Of a stretch of DNA of 64,000 nt, positions 12,781-23,860 are shown one piece after another. Numbering within the stretch: position 1 is the stretch's first letter; each line of letters begins with the position of its first letter. The translations under genes were made by a program, and so were the position numbers. The notes beneath the pieces are model-generated. The model was not told where the DNA came from. It saw nothing but the letters and a program-made list of their open reading frames with translations, and searched no databases. Source of the DNA: Odiellus spinosus (Eukaryota > Arthropoda > Arachnida > Opiliones > Phalangiidae); NCBI GenBank assembly GCA_963920705.1, contig OY987225.1:11922829-11986828 (forward strand), written 5' to 3'.

Positions 12781-13213
12781 CAAACCAATAAACAAAATTC
12801 AAAATTATCTTGGTTCACTTAAAGACAAAATTCCAACTATGAGTAAATTTGGCATCTACCAGATCTCATGTTCGTGTGAACAAGTTTATATAGGACAAAC
12901 CAAAAGAAATTTAAAATTCCGCGTTAACGAACACAAAAATGATGTGAAAAACCATAAGGTTTATTCCTCGGCTTTGGCTGAACACGCTTCCAATTATCCA
13001 AACCATGTAATTGATTTCATAAATGTTAAGATTATTGCGATGATAGACAACTATATTAAACTTAATGTACGCGAATCACTTGAAATTCAAAAAACTAGAA
13101 AAAATTTGTTATCTCTTAATCGGGACGACGGCCCGGGTAGCTTCATTGCAGATCTGTGGTATAAAAAACTGTTCACACGCCCTCCTGAATCACGTGACGA
13201 AGTTGATTTGTAA
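12776..13213 (+). pseudogene. GIY-YIG endonuclease fragment of a Penelope-like element (inverted copy)
   Basis: The 145-residue reading frame is nearly identical to the last 145 residues of the minus-strand copy, but keeps the canonical YIG (VYIGQTKRNL) where that copy has YIR. No RT precedes it: homology starts in AAACCAGTGTTCAAACC, a word that also matches the RT sequence of the opposite copy, so the junction may have formed by template switching or microhomology joining. Confidence 0.85.
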
Positions 13214-13383
13214 ATCGAGGTTGAGCTTCAAAATTTAGACCTGATGATGCGCCTGTAAGACGCGAAACTAGTTTTCTTGCACTAACGCTTATGTATTAAT
13301 TTTTTTAAATTTTTATCGCGTTTTTAAATTTTTATTGCATAATTAAAGTTGAAACTTCTAAATAAAGGTAGAAGATTTAGTTC

Positions 13384-13545
13384 GTTTAGGAAAGTTGGGT
13401 TGGGTTCAGTTAGGCAAGGTTGGGTTGGGTTCGGTTAGGTAAGGTTGGGTTTGGTTCAGTTAGATAAGGTTGAGTTGGGTTCGGCAAAGTTGGGTTCGGT
13501 TAGATTGGGTTAGGTTAGATAGGGTTAGGTTAAATTAAAAAAGCA
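13384..13545. repeat. GGTTAGGTTGGG-type simple repeat block (right of the Penelope insertion)
   Basis: Continues the repeat seen at 11270-11491, with words such as AAGTTGGGTTGGGTTCAGTTAGG. Confidence 0.55.
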
Positions 13546-13789
13546 ATGTAGATAAAGGTTTCCGTTAGTTAACTGGATGTCCTTTACACAGATTTTCTCC
13601 TCGAACTTCGGTACTATTCGCCTAAACGACGGTCTCGCATTGTATAGTGGAGGGTAATATATTTTAGATATAAATCGGTTGTTAGAAAAAATAGAGATTA
13701 AAATTTGCAGAGACAAATAAAACACCGTTTATTAACTCAGCTTAAACTAGACTCCAACAACGCGAAAAAACGCGGCGGCGGCGTGACCT

Positions 13790-14015
13790 TTCGGCGGGGG
13801 CGCGCCTAGTTTTTTCCCAGGTGACGGCGTAAACCATGAGCGTTTAGCAGCGTATGACGTCACGTGGTCAGCCGCCTACTGCTGTGTTGCGTCTCTCAGC
13901 TCTTCCGTGAACGTCCCAGGGCAGAATTCTCACTTTTACTCTTAATTTCGTTGTTTCCCACGGACCTACGGTCTCTTAACGTGCCTTAACTGCGTGGCCA
14001 GTGGCTACTCGACAA
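13790..14015 (+). repeat. Dispersed repeat, copy 1 (inverted copy at 35235-35460)
   Basis: Shared words with the reverse complement of 35235-35460 include TTTTTTCCCAGGTGA, CACGTGGTCAGCCGCC, GCGTCTCTCAGCTCT, CAGGGCAGAATT and the CCCACGGA...GTCTCT block. It is GC-richer than its surroundings and non-coding. It could be a promoter/5' leader of a retroelement or a solo LTR; the class is unknown. Confidence 0.6.
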
Positions 14016-14786
14016 TTGCTGACCCCTATTGGCAGAGTCACGTTTGACTCTTGAGTCTTACGGATCATGGCGAGCCAAGAATTGACCGGCGGCGACATAT
14101 TAAGTATCGGCGGCTTCCTCAAAAATATTGTGAAATTAGGGAAAAAGTCATAAAAATGGTGAATTTGCGTTTGACGCAGAAAATTTGCGTTAAACGAAAA
14201 ATTTTGTAAAGTCAAAGATAGCACGCGAATCGCAACTTTTTCCGCCTAACGCAACTTGGTATTCATAAAAGACAAGTTGGGAAACCAAAATATAACCTCC
14301 CCGACGTTAAGGTAACATAATCTAACCTAACCCTACCTAAAATAAAAGATGAAAAGTAATGTAGAGTATTGGAAGAGTAGAAGGAACAGCGTGCATTCGA
14401 TTCACACTTCTTTATTTCCCATCCACGTTACGGATTGAACTGGTATAAAGGTTATTTTCCAAACCGGCTGACAAGCATAGGCTGTACTGTATGATTATCT
14501 TTGATAAAGACGAATGATTTAGTCTGGGATGGCAAGGAAGACAAGGAATTTAAACGTCGAAGATATGGTAGCAAGTTCCTCTTGGACAAACCAGAAAATA
14601 TTATAGACTGAATGTTCCATTCACAACCCATTGTCGGTAGATGATTGGCAATTACTTTCGGTACAGTTTTCGACCATTACTGATATTATCATCATACGAG
14701 AGATCCCAGTCATTGGAAGAATCCAAGGATGGAGCTGGTCGAGAGGTTATTTTCCAAACCGGCTGACAAGACGTTAGTTTCCACTC

Positions 14787-15143
14787 TTATGATAAAAAAA
14801 ATATCGTAAAGACTGAAAGTAGACTAATTTCCATACCGTTAGTACTTATATTTGAATAGCTCCTTTTATGTTTACAATTACGAGGCCGTATGAAGAATTG
14901 CCGAATTTTTACTGACTGTAGGTATCTCATAAGTCGAGTCCGAAAACACTCACTGCTTGCATGTGTCAATTCTTCGTAGCCAGGTCGTCTCTTTCTTGTG
15001 ATAAATGAAAGCCGTGTCCTTGCTCTGTTGACTTCAAATGGTGATGACATTCTGCGCTGGTTGATTATCTCACTAAAGTTATTAAAGCGTTCTTTCGTCT
15101 GATCTGGTTTCGTCTCGTCTCCGGGTCTGCTAACGAAGTTCAC
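14787..15143 (-). CDS. Conserved ORF in foldback left arm (unknown protein, 118 residues)
   Basis: Begins MNFVSRPGDETKPDQTKE and contains the RRMSSPFEVNRARTRLSF and [15 protein letters not shown] stretches; it is basic overall. Almost the same protein is read from the opposite arm (17832-18188, plus) and a decayed copy from 43494-43676 (minus). No known domain is recognised. Its 3' end runs into a pyrimidine-rich intron-like sequence, so the stop reported here may not be the true end of the coding segment. Confidence 0.5.
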   Translation of the reverse strand: MNFVSRPGDETKPDQTKERFNNFSEIINQRRMSSPFEVNRARTRLSFITRKRRPGYEELTHASSECFRTRLMRYLQSVKIRQFFIRPRNCKHKRSYSNISTNGMEISLLSVFTIFFLS

Positions 15144-15324
15144 TCTACACGGCTACTTTTGCTTATGAAAATTATCGGAAATGTTTCTTGGTTTTATAGC
15201 GGAGAAACTGAAGCCTTTTTATTCAAAATTGTTGTTTTTTAAACACGGGAAACCTACTTTACTTCTGTTCAAGTAGAGTTTTCCCGACTATCATTTTTAA
15301 CATTTTGTATCAATCAGCCTCAGC

Positions 15325-16168
15325 TTTAGATCTTCTGTCGTTTCTATTTTGGATGCCCGTGTAAACGCACCTTCATTTAAGGTCAATTTAATGGGATACT
15401 CATGATATAATATAATAGTCAAAAAGGGCTGAAGAGTTCTACCCGAGTAGAAGAACCAGGTGAATGAAATTTTAAGTTATCGATAAAAAATACCATTAAA
15501 AATAGCTTATCTACTGTTTAATAAATAAAATTTTTGTTCATCAATTTAGAACCACTTAAAAAAGTTCGGCTAGGTTTATGTTTTAACCTTTTCGTAACCC
15601 ATTCAGCCACCTTTCTCTATAGTACTTCATATACCTTATCAATCTTTCATTATTGAAATCTTTCTTTAACCAAGAGAAGCACCCGGACTCAATAAACTAT
15701 ACTTTCTCTCCATTAACTCGAATTCCATGTATATTCCTTATCATTCTAAATAAAATTTTTACCTCCCCGACTGAACTTTAGTTCAGGGGGAGGTTCTACA
15801 CTGGTCGTCTCTGTGTGTGTGTTGTCTGTCTGTGTGTCACTTCCAGTGTAAGCTGATATCCTGTGTAAGCGGAAATCACGTGACCTAGCTCGTGGAGCAA
15901 AAAGTCTAGAGACTTAATCATGTCAGGTTATCGATCAATTCCGTTTAACGAGAATTATCTCCTTTAAGCATGGCTGCCACATTGAGTTTCAGGTGTCGTG
16001 CAATTATATACAACAGGACGTCTCCCATTGCATATTACCGCCTTTCACCATCCACTTTACGGTCAAACCTTGATGCTGGACAGTTGAAGGCGATTATACG
16101 CAATGGGACGTCTTCCACGGTTATAATCACTTCTGACCACCCCCACACCAACGTCCAACCTCCAGTTT
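15325..16168. repeat. Left-arm inner half of the large foldback
   Basis: Non-coding. It contains the block CCTCCCCGACTGAACTTTAGTTCAGGGGGAGG (written here only by position, 15762-15793), itself a hairpin, followed by GTGTGTGT/GTCTGTCTGTG microsatellite words. The inner part (15970-16168) matches 16609-16808 in reverse complement, and related copies occur at 47910-48080 and 52950-53150. Confidence 0.6.
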
Positions 16169-17447
16169 CCATGCTGCCAACTCAAGCTGGTATTAAACGG
16201 TCACATTTCTTAAAATTTTAGCACAATTTCTTAAATATCTTCTAAACTATCTCGAATTTTAATTTGATTTTTCAACAGAATTATTAATTTGATTAAGTTT
16301 AACCATTTTTATATTTTTAATTATAAAATAAATCAATATTGCGTTTCATTTCCCTAAACGATATCACACCATAAGGCTCATTTGCATTCACTCCAAAAAG
16401 GAAGTATATAAACCGTTCGAAGGCATTTATGAATCGAGTGATGAGGCCATGAAGTTGGGAGGAACACCCCCTCCCTTCAAAGTCTAGACGTTTATCGTAA
16501 CCCTAGGCAACGCTATTTACCCATTGGTGGGGCGATGTTTGGAGAGTGGAAGATTGATGTGGACCATATTAGTGAGGGACGCATTGCTAGTATGGCCCGC
16601 TGAGATCGGAAACTGGAGGCTGGACGTTGGTGTGGGGGTGGTTGGAGGTGATTATAACCGTGGAAGACGTCCCATTGCGTATAATCGCCTTCAACTGTCC
16701 AGCATCAAGGTTTGACCGTAAAGTGGATGGTGAAAGGCGGTAATATGCAATGGGAGACGTCCTGTTGTATATAATTGCACGACACCTGAAACTCAATGTT
16801 GCAGCCATGCTTAAAGGAGATATTTCTCGTTAAACGGAATTGAACGATAACCTGGCATGATTAAGTCTCTAGACTTTTTGCTCCACGAGCTAGGTCACGT
16901 GATTTCCGCCTACACAGGATATCCGCTTACACAGGAAGTGACAGACAGACAACACACACACAGAGACGACCAGTGTAAAACCTCCCCCTGAACTAAAGTT
17001 CAGTCGGTGAGGTAAAATTTTTATTTAGAATGATAAGGAATATCCATTGAATTCGAGTTAAGGGAGAGAAAGTATAGTTTATTGAGTCCGGGTGCTTCTC
17101 TTGGTTAATCAAAGATTTCAATAATGAAAGATTGATAAGGTATATGAAGTACTAGAGAGAAAGGTGGCTGAATGGGTTACGAAAAGGTTAAAACATAAAC
17201 CTTGCCGAACTTTTTTAAGTGGTTCTAATTTGATGAACAAAAATTTATATTATTAAACAGTAGATAAGCTATTTTTAATGGTATTTTTTATCGATAACTG
17301 AAAATTACATTCACTGGGTTTTTCTACTCGGGTAGCCCTCTTCAGCCCTTTAATTTAAACTATTATATCATGAGTATCCCATTAAATTGACCTTAAATGA
17401 AGGTGCGTTTACACGGGCATCCAAAATAGAAACGACATAAGATCTAA

Positions 17448-17620
17448 AGGCCCATTTACAAAAGAGAGGAAAGCTGAAGCGTAATCTGATGCATGGAGCA
17501 ATAACAACAGGAGGCTTAAAAATAGGTTTAAAAATGAGATATTGGAACCTATGCCTCCTCTTGTTATTGTTCCATGCATCGGCTTACGCTTAAGCTTGCC
17601 GCTCTTTTGTAAACGGGCCT
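17448..17620. mobile_element. 173-bp MITE with TAA target duplication
   Basis: Terminal repeats start AGGCCCRTTTACAAAAGAG and extend over about 70 bp of each half, including ATGCATGGARCAATAACAA. TAA occurs directly before (17445-17447) and after (17621-17623). The left arm of the same foldback gives an empty site: its reverse complement near 15330 reads GATCTAAAGCTGAGG without the insert. A TAA target and AGGCCC ends fit a PIF/Harbinger-type MITE. Confidence 0.8.
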
Positions 17621-17831
17621 TAAAGCTTGAGGCTGATTGATACAAAATGTTAAAAATGATAGTCGGGAAAACTCTCCTTGAACAGAAGTACAGTAGGTTT
17701 CCCGTGTTTAAAAAACAACAATTTGAATAAAAAGTGGATATCTGATGTTGAAAAAAATAGGCTTCAGTTTCTCCGCTATAAAACCAAGAAACATTTCCGA
17801 TAATTTTCATAAGCAAAAGTAGCCGTGTACA

Positions 17832-18365
17832 GTGAACTTCGTTAGCAGACCCGGAGACGAGACGAAACCAGATCAGACGAAAGAACGCTATAATAACTTT
17901 AGTGAGATAATCAACCAGCGCAGAATGTCATCACCATTTGAAGTCAACAGAGCAAGGACACGGCTTTCATTTATCACAAGAAAGAGACGACCTGGCTACG
18001 AAGAATTGACATATGCAAGCAGTGAGTGTTTTCGGACTCGACTTATGAGATACCTACAGTCAGTAAAAGTTCGACAGTTCTTCATAGAGCGTCGTTATTC
18101 TAAACGTAAAAGGAGATATTCAAGTATAAATATTAACGGTATGGAAATTAGTCTACATTCAGTCTTTAAGATATTTTTTTTATCATAGGAGTGGAAACTA
18201 ACGTCTTGTCAGCCGGTTTGGAAAATAACCTCTCGACCAGCTCCATCCTTGGATTCTTCCAATGACTGGGATCTCTCGTATGATGATAATATCAGTAATG
18301 GTCGTCAAACAAGAACTTCAGACGAAAACTGTACCGAAAGTAATTGCCAATCATCTACCGACAAT
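17832..18365 (+). CDS. Two-exon unknown protein fragment in foldback right arm
   Basis: Exon A starts at 17832 (MNFVSRPGDETKPDQTKE) and runs to a probable donor AG/GTATAA near 18125. A T-rich tract ending TTTTTTTATCATAG precedes exon B at about 18188, which reads [17 protein letters not shown], then DSSNDWDLSYDDN and SNGRQTRTSDE, and stops near 18372 after STDNGL. The basic first part and acidic Ser/Asp/Asn-rich tail look like a real protein terminus rather than random sequence. The same pair is present in inverted orientation in the left arm. The exact splice phase was not proven. The function is unknown; it could be a transposon gene or a captured host exon pair. Confidence 0.45.
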
Positions 18366-18871
18366 GGGTTGTGAATGGAACATTCAGTCTATAATATTTT
18401 CTGGTTTGTCCAAGAGGAACTTGCTACCATATCTTCGACGTTTTAATTCCTTGTCTTCCTTGCCATCCCAGACTAAATCCTTCGTCTTTATCAAAGATAA
18501 TCACACAGTACAGCCTATGCTCAAGTGTTAATTTATATTACAAGAATTTGTATTTTACATATTTACTTTGAAAATAAACAGTTCATTTGGTGTGTCTCTT
18601 AAGAAATCTACGCCATGCCGCATATAATTATAGTTAACGCAGGACATACCATTTGGTGTGTCTATTAAAAAGTCTACGACCTGCCGCATATAATTATGGA
18701 TAATGCAGCACACTCTTTTGCATTTTCTGAATCCTTGAGGTTAAGGGAAAATACTTATACTCCGTAACGTGGATGGGAATTAAAGAAATGTGAATCAAAT
18801 GCACGCTGTTTCTTCTATTCTTTCAATACTCTACATTACTTTTCATCTTTTATTTTAGGTAGGGTGAGGTT

Positions 18872-19752
18872 CGGGACAGGTCAATTTGGTCTCGCCGATT
18901 TGGTCTAGCCGATTTGGTCTCGAGACAGTTTGGTCTTGCCTATTTGGTCTAGAGACCCTTCGGTCTTTGGGCAGTTTGGTCTCGAGACAAATTGGTCTCG
19001 AGACAATTTGGTCTCGAGACAGTTTGGTCTCGAGACAGTTTGGTCTAGAGACAGTATGGGCTAGAACAAAGAATCCTAGCCTAGGTTAGGTTATACAGAA
19101 GCATTATTCCAATTATCATAAATTTTTAAAAAAAGAATTAAACAACAAACTGATCCGAGACCAAACTGTCTCGAGCCCAAACTGTCTCGAGACCGAATTG
19201 TCTCGAGACAATTCGGTCTCGAGACAGTTCGGTCTCGCGACAGTTTGGCCTCGCCGATTTGGTCTCGGGACATTTTGGGCTTGGGACCATTTGGTCTAGC
19301 GACTTTTTGGTCTCTGGACATTTTGGTCTCGAGACAATTCGGTCTCGAGACAGTTTGGGCTCGAGACAGTTCGGGCTCGAGACAGTTTGGGCTCGAGACA
19401 GTTTGGGCTCGAGACAGTTTGGGCTCGAGACAGTTTGGGCTCGAGACAGTTTGGGCTCGAGACAGTTTGGGCTCGAGACAGTTTGGGCTCGAGACAGTTG
19501 GGTCTCGGGTCAGTTTGTTGTTTAATTCGTTTTTTATAAATTTATGATAATTGGAATAATGCTTCTGTATAACCTAATCTAACCTAACTGTCTCTAGACC
19601 AAACTGTCTCGAGACCAAACCGCTCCAAGACCAAATCGGCAAGACCAAACTGCCCAAAGACCGAAGGGTCTCGAGACCAAATAGGCAAGACCAAACTGTC
19701 TCGAGACCAAAGCGGTTAGACCAAATCGGCGAGACCAAATTGACCTGTCCCG
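18872..19752. mobile_element. Foldback element made of 16-bp GAGACAGTTTGGTCTC repeats
   Basis: The ends start CGGGACAGGTCAATTTGGTC on both strands (18872 onward and, in reverse complement, up to about 19752). Inside, the unit GAGACAGTTTGGTCTC and variants (GGGCTC, GGTCTT) repeat, including about ten nearly identical units at 19340-19500. A second inverted pair (CTAGGTTAGGTTATACAGAAGC near 19079 and its complement near 19560) is nested between the outer arms. The open frames on both strands are only readings of the repeat. It interrupts the right end of the large foldback. Confidence 0.75.
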
Positions 19753-21973
19753 CTCTTATAATATTATAGGTAAGGTTACGTTAGTAGAGTGCAACAGTCT
19801 CAGTCTGATTTAGTTGCAGTCGACGCGAAGTCAGCCCCTTTAGAGTATTCGAGCTTTCGGTACTATCACGTGTTCGACATAACGAACTTTCGGACTCGTC
19901 GTCCAATTCTTACAATGGGATGTAAATACGTTTTTCAGTTGGCCTATCGCCAGTAGGCCAAATCCGTTTTTTAAGGGACGTCGACGTAGTTTTTCGAGAG
20001 ATAAAAGTCATTTGCGCCTATGGATAGAACACATTCTCTCTGTCATTCATGCGTTCAACATCGTGTAAAAAAAAGTCAACGTCTCTAGCCTGCTGCAGAG
20101 GTGGAAGTTCCGTGGTGACGCCTAGAATGTCCTAGCCTTCAAGGATTAGGATAGGCCAAGTAGAGGACAAGTAGTGGAAAGATGCCTGGGGCCATCATCC
20201 AGTACATCTCTTGGACAGCAGAGTAAAGGAAGACTTACGTTTCTTTAGGAACAGTGCGGAGGACTTGGCATAGTTTTTTGCAAATATGTTCTTTAACGCG
20301 ATGTTGTTTTTACGACTTCGTTTTCTTTTTTTTTGCAGGGCTCTCTGAATTTATGAGAATTATACTTGTAATAATAAAGTTTAACGTTTATTCTGGTCTC
20401 GATCGTCTCGATAATTCTCGAGTAGATATTTTAGTATCTTAGTGGATGTTCATGGTAATCACTTTTAGTTATCTTTAAGTTAGCAGATTAAAACAACGCT
20501 AGTAAGGTCACGTCAGGCTAGTATATTTTATCCCTCGAATTAGCCAATATCCCTTTAGCTAGCTTGGTATGACCCTTCTCTCTTGTAATTGACGAGTTCG
20601 GAGTTGAAGCGAATCTTATAGAGCCATGGCGCGATTGAGGTATAACTTCGTTATGCGCGGATTTGTTACGAGGTGCCGCTTTCGTCGTTCTTATTCTAAA
20701 CTAAGCGTAGTGGATGAATAAATGGATGGAGACAAAGAAAGAGTCATCATATTATATGTAACGGCAAATTCGGACTTCATTTATATTTTCCTATATAACC
20801 TTTAAAATCTTTAACTCCTACCCTTTAATTCGTGAATACTTTTATTTGTAAACGGCAGAGACTCCCCCCAGGACAATTACAGTCGTAGGGTGTTTTTTTC
20901 TTTTAGGTCTTCCGATACGCGTATCTAGCTAGCGCGAGGTCGGAGGTTAGAGTTGTAATGGTTTTTCTTGCACATGGGCTTCCTTTTTTTACAAATCGGT
21001 CCCATGTGTACTCAATTTTTAGATAACTTTAAATTCCTTTTAGTTGCCTTGCCCGCGTATGAAGCGGCATGGTACCAATTATATATTTTTCTACTTACTG
21101 GTATCCTGAGGTTGAACTGGAGACTTAAAAGCGAGAGGTCATAATTTTTAAATTGAGTTTAAATCTAAGGAGTAAGAAAAAGGCTCGATCGCCATGTGCA
21201 AAATAAAATCTAAAGGGCAATCACAGGATTCGAAATCACGCGATGACGGGACGTCAGCGACCAGTATTCTGTATACATTTCAACCTTTAATTGTGCGCGT
21301 GCTTCCACGATTATTTGTGCGCGTCGTGTATCGCGTCCTCACAGGAAAACGAGTGAGTTCTAAGCTATTTTAAAAGGGTACCAGTTAATTAGGTCAAAAC
21401 TATTAATATAATAGCCCATGAGGTGCACCATGGCAGATCAGTATTTATTAAGTGTTGTTAATAATTTTCATTAACCGGCAAATAAACTGAATGATTTCAT
21501 TTTAAATCTAAGTGAAAAATGAAAATTAAACCATCAAAATGAAAACAACGGCTTAAGCGATGTTAATATTCAACTAAATCGAAAGAACTTCTGAATTAAA
21601 CTGTGTGAAATGAAATTTAAGAACTATAGTTTTATGCTGAGAGTATTGACGTGTTCGTTCTGCGGTAGCTCGAGGGAATATTTTTGAATATGGCAAAAAC
21701 AAGAACTTAATTTACTTTGAAAAAGATCAAATAACGTGCTGCGATCGAGATTAAAAAAGATGTCGCGTGCACCATAGGATATTTAATCTTAAACCACAGT
21801 TATAGGGCCCCATAATTTAGAACAACAACCGATTATAAAGTTTGTACAATAAAAAATAATCATATATTAAATCATTTCAATTTAAACTTGTAAATTTGAA
21901 ATTTTAATTACCTACCACTAAATAAAAAAATGGGTTAATTGATTTACTATTGTTTAATTTTTCCAAAATGCAA
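19753..21973. other. 2.2 kb without recognisable genes
   Basis: No conserved frame, RNA or repeat was recognised. The stretch 19790-20230 has CpG-containing words and TCGACG motifs that might be a retroelement leader, but no LTR pair or coding region supports this. 20590-20700 is similar in character. Confidence 0.4.
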
Positions 21974-22770
21974 ACACTAATTATACAAAAACGTTGTTTT
22001 GCTTCGCACTTCAAAAAAGTGCCTTTATAGGTAAGAATATCAAACCCGTGAAGGGACAGAAATTATAAATTATCGCTGAAAGAAATATCAATGTCACAGT
22101 CTAAGAAATCAGAAAGCTATAATGAAATAATTAATAAAAAATTACATATAAATTCGGCCTATCGAAACTTTCAATTATGTAGAAGTCATTCGTAGAAATC
22201 ACTCTTGGAAAGGGTAACTTAAAGCCTACTATGCGTTTAATGGTAGAATTGCGTAATACCAATTAGTTTAAGCTGGCGCTTTTGAAATGTTTAGTTTTTA
22301 GGGTGAAGAATTATAGTTCCTTAAGAGGGGTTGCCGTTTGGATGCCACTCGAGATTTTGAGCATGTTTCACCACGGGGTATACACTAACAAACCTTTACT
22401 TGTGCCTTATCGTCACCTGACACCTCTGCCAAAGTTTAGTTGATTCTTACTTTTTCCATTCTCCTTGACTTTGGTGATATCTTATGGTGATGGTTGCAGT
22501 TTCCAGCTTGTAAAAGCAAACACTCGACTTTTTATAACCTTTACATTCTTTAACTCTACATAATTTAAAGTTTCGATAGGCCGAATTTATATGTAATTTT
22601 TTTATTCATATTAATTATTTCATTACAGCTTTCTGATTTCTTAGACTGTGACATTCATATTTCTTTCAACGATAATTTATAATTTCTGTTCCTTCACGGG
22701 TTTGATATTCTTACCTATAAATGCACTTTTTTGAAGTGCCAAGCAAAACAACGTTTTTGTATATTAGTAA
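21974..22770. mobile_element. Foldback element, about 0.8 kb, arms about 210 bp
   Basis: The left arm (about 21974-22185) reads ACTAATTATACAAAAACGTTG, then TCGCACTTCAAAAAAGTGCC, GGGTTTGATATTC in reverse, and AATTCGGCCTATCGAAACTTT. The same words recur in reverse complement at 22565-22770. The 380-bp centre is non-coding. No target duplication was resolved. Confidence 0.75.
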
Positions 22771-22824
22771 TATATGAGAGAAAACTCCCTTATATCTTCA
22801 GAGGTATACGATACAGAAAACAAA

Positions 22825-23180
22825 TCGTCGTTAATAAGGGGTTGTCGCGAACGAGATAAAAAGGTAGCATATGAATGTTTCGGTTCTAGTCTGTCAGTAA
22901 TGAAAACTCAAAAACAACAAACAAGTCGTCGCGAACGAGATAATAAGGTACCTTATACTTGTTGAGCTCTAGTCTGTCAATAATGAACACTCGAAAACAA
23001 TAATCAAGTTGTCGGGAACGAGAGAGTAATTGAGCTTATGCGTGTTGAGTTCTAGTCTGTCAGTAATGAAAATAAAAAATATGTTTTGAAAAACAACATG
23101 TTTTGAAAAACAACATGTTTTGAAAAAGAAAATGTTTTGAAAAAGAACATGTTTTGAAAAACAACATGTTTTGAAAACAT
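22825..23180. repeat. 83-bp satellite units plus ACATGTTTTG minisatellite, locus 1
   Basis: About two and a half diverged units contain GTCGCGAACGAGATAA and GTTGAGYTCTAGTCTGTCA. They are followed by about six 17-bp units GAAAAACAACATGTTTT (23085-23180). The same composite, more regular, is at 45782-46470. Confidence 0.75.
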
Positions 23181-23860
23181 TTTTTTTAAACAAGGCAAAT
23201 CTCCAAGTCTCGCAATTAAATTATCCGCACCTACTTAATAAGATGTGGTTCAAATATCGGCAACCACAGAGGATCCTAGGTCTGATCCTGGATCAAATTG
23301 AGGTCAGCCTTGGATAAGTTAAACTCTCTTGCCGTTATTCATTTGTAAACCAAACCGTAAAACATTGCCTCATTTATCTGAGCTTCATTTTCTTAAAGTA
23401 CATTACGTCGCTCAACTTTTTTCGCTGAACCTTTTTGATTTCCACGCTGCTAAGTAACACTCTAATCATTTTTCAGAGTTGCGTATATTGAATTTCTGTT
23501 GAATTTTATCACGTTTTTTCAGTTGTATAACTGACAGTAAATTTGCTATTATTGTTAAACCAAACTATTTTTACGCTTAATATTTAAAAAGCCAAAAATA
23601 ACATATTAATAACCGAGATAAAACTCTCGCTGTATGGATCTCAAATATTTCTAATGGCTTTTGGAAAGCTAAATTTCGCCAATATTACTCCAACCCCAAC
23701 CGATTTTGAAGAAGTTAGACATTTATCAAGAATTGGAATGTTTCGTCACAAATTTCGCACGCCACTCGCAAACATTAATGTTTCAAGGGGAATTATAGCT
23801 TCTGAATAGGTATGTTCCATTTATCAGTAAATTTGCTTTTGAAATATATTTACTGTAATT
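23181..23860. other. Non-coding gap
   Basis: No gene or repeat recognised. Confidence 0.4.

Larger units (their letters stand above)
11492..13371. mobile_element. Penelope-like element (EN+, GIY-YIG) as an inverted pair with 12-bp target duplication
   Basis: A minus-strand copy (about 12775 down to 11492) holds the end of the reverse transcriptase and the GIY-YIG endonuclease. A plus-strand copy (12767-13371) holds only the endonuclease and the same 3' tail. Both tails share the palindrome-rich sequence around GACCTGATGATGCGCC. AAGATTTAGTTC occurs at 11480-11491 and 13372-13383, a plausible 12-bp target duplication, so the whole inverted unit seems to have inserted as one event. Inverted and partial tandem arrangements are typical of Penelope-like elements. 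Confidence 0.85.
14272..18868. mobile_element. Large foldback element with about 2-kb inverted arms
   Basis: The left arm (14272-16168) is matched in reverse complement by the right arm (16609-18868), around a loop of about 440 bp (16169-16608). The outer left end starts ACAAGTTGGGAAACCAAAAT. The right end stops at TTAGGTAGGGTGAGG, where the next element begins. The two arms carry the same protein-coding segment in opposite orientations. Pieces of the same family recur at 42690-43811, 45622-48650, 49500-49600 and 52310-53290. No transposase is recognised. Confidence 0.8.

Noticed and set aside
19245..19547. Repetitive frames reading SRQFGLETVWARD
   Set aside because: Same reason: product of the GAGACAGTTTGGTCTC array.
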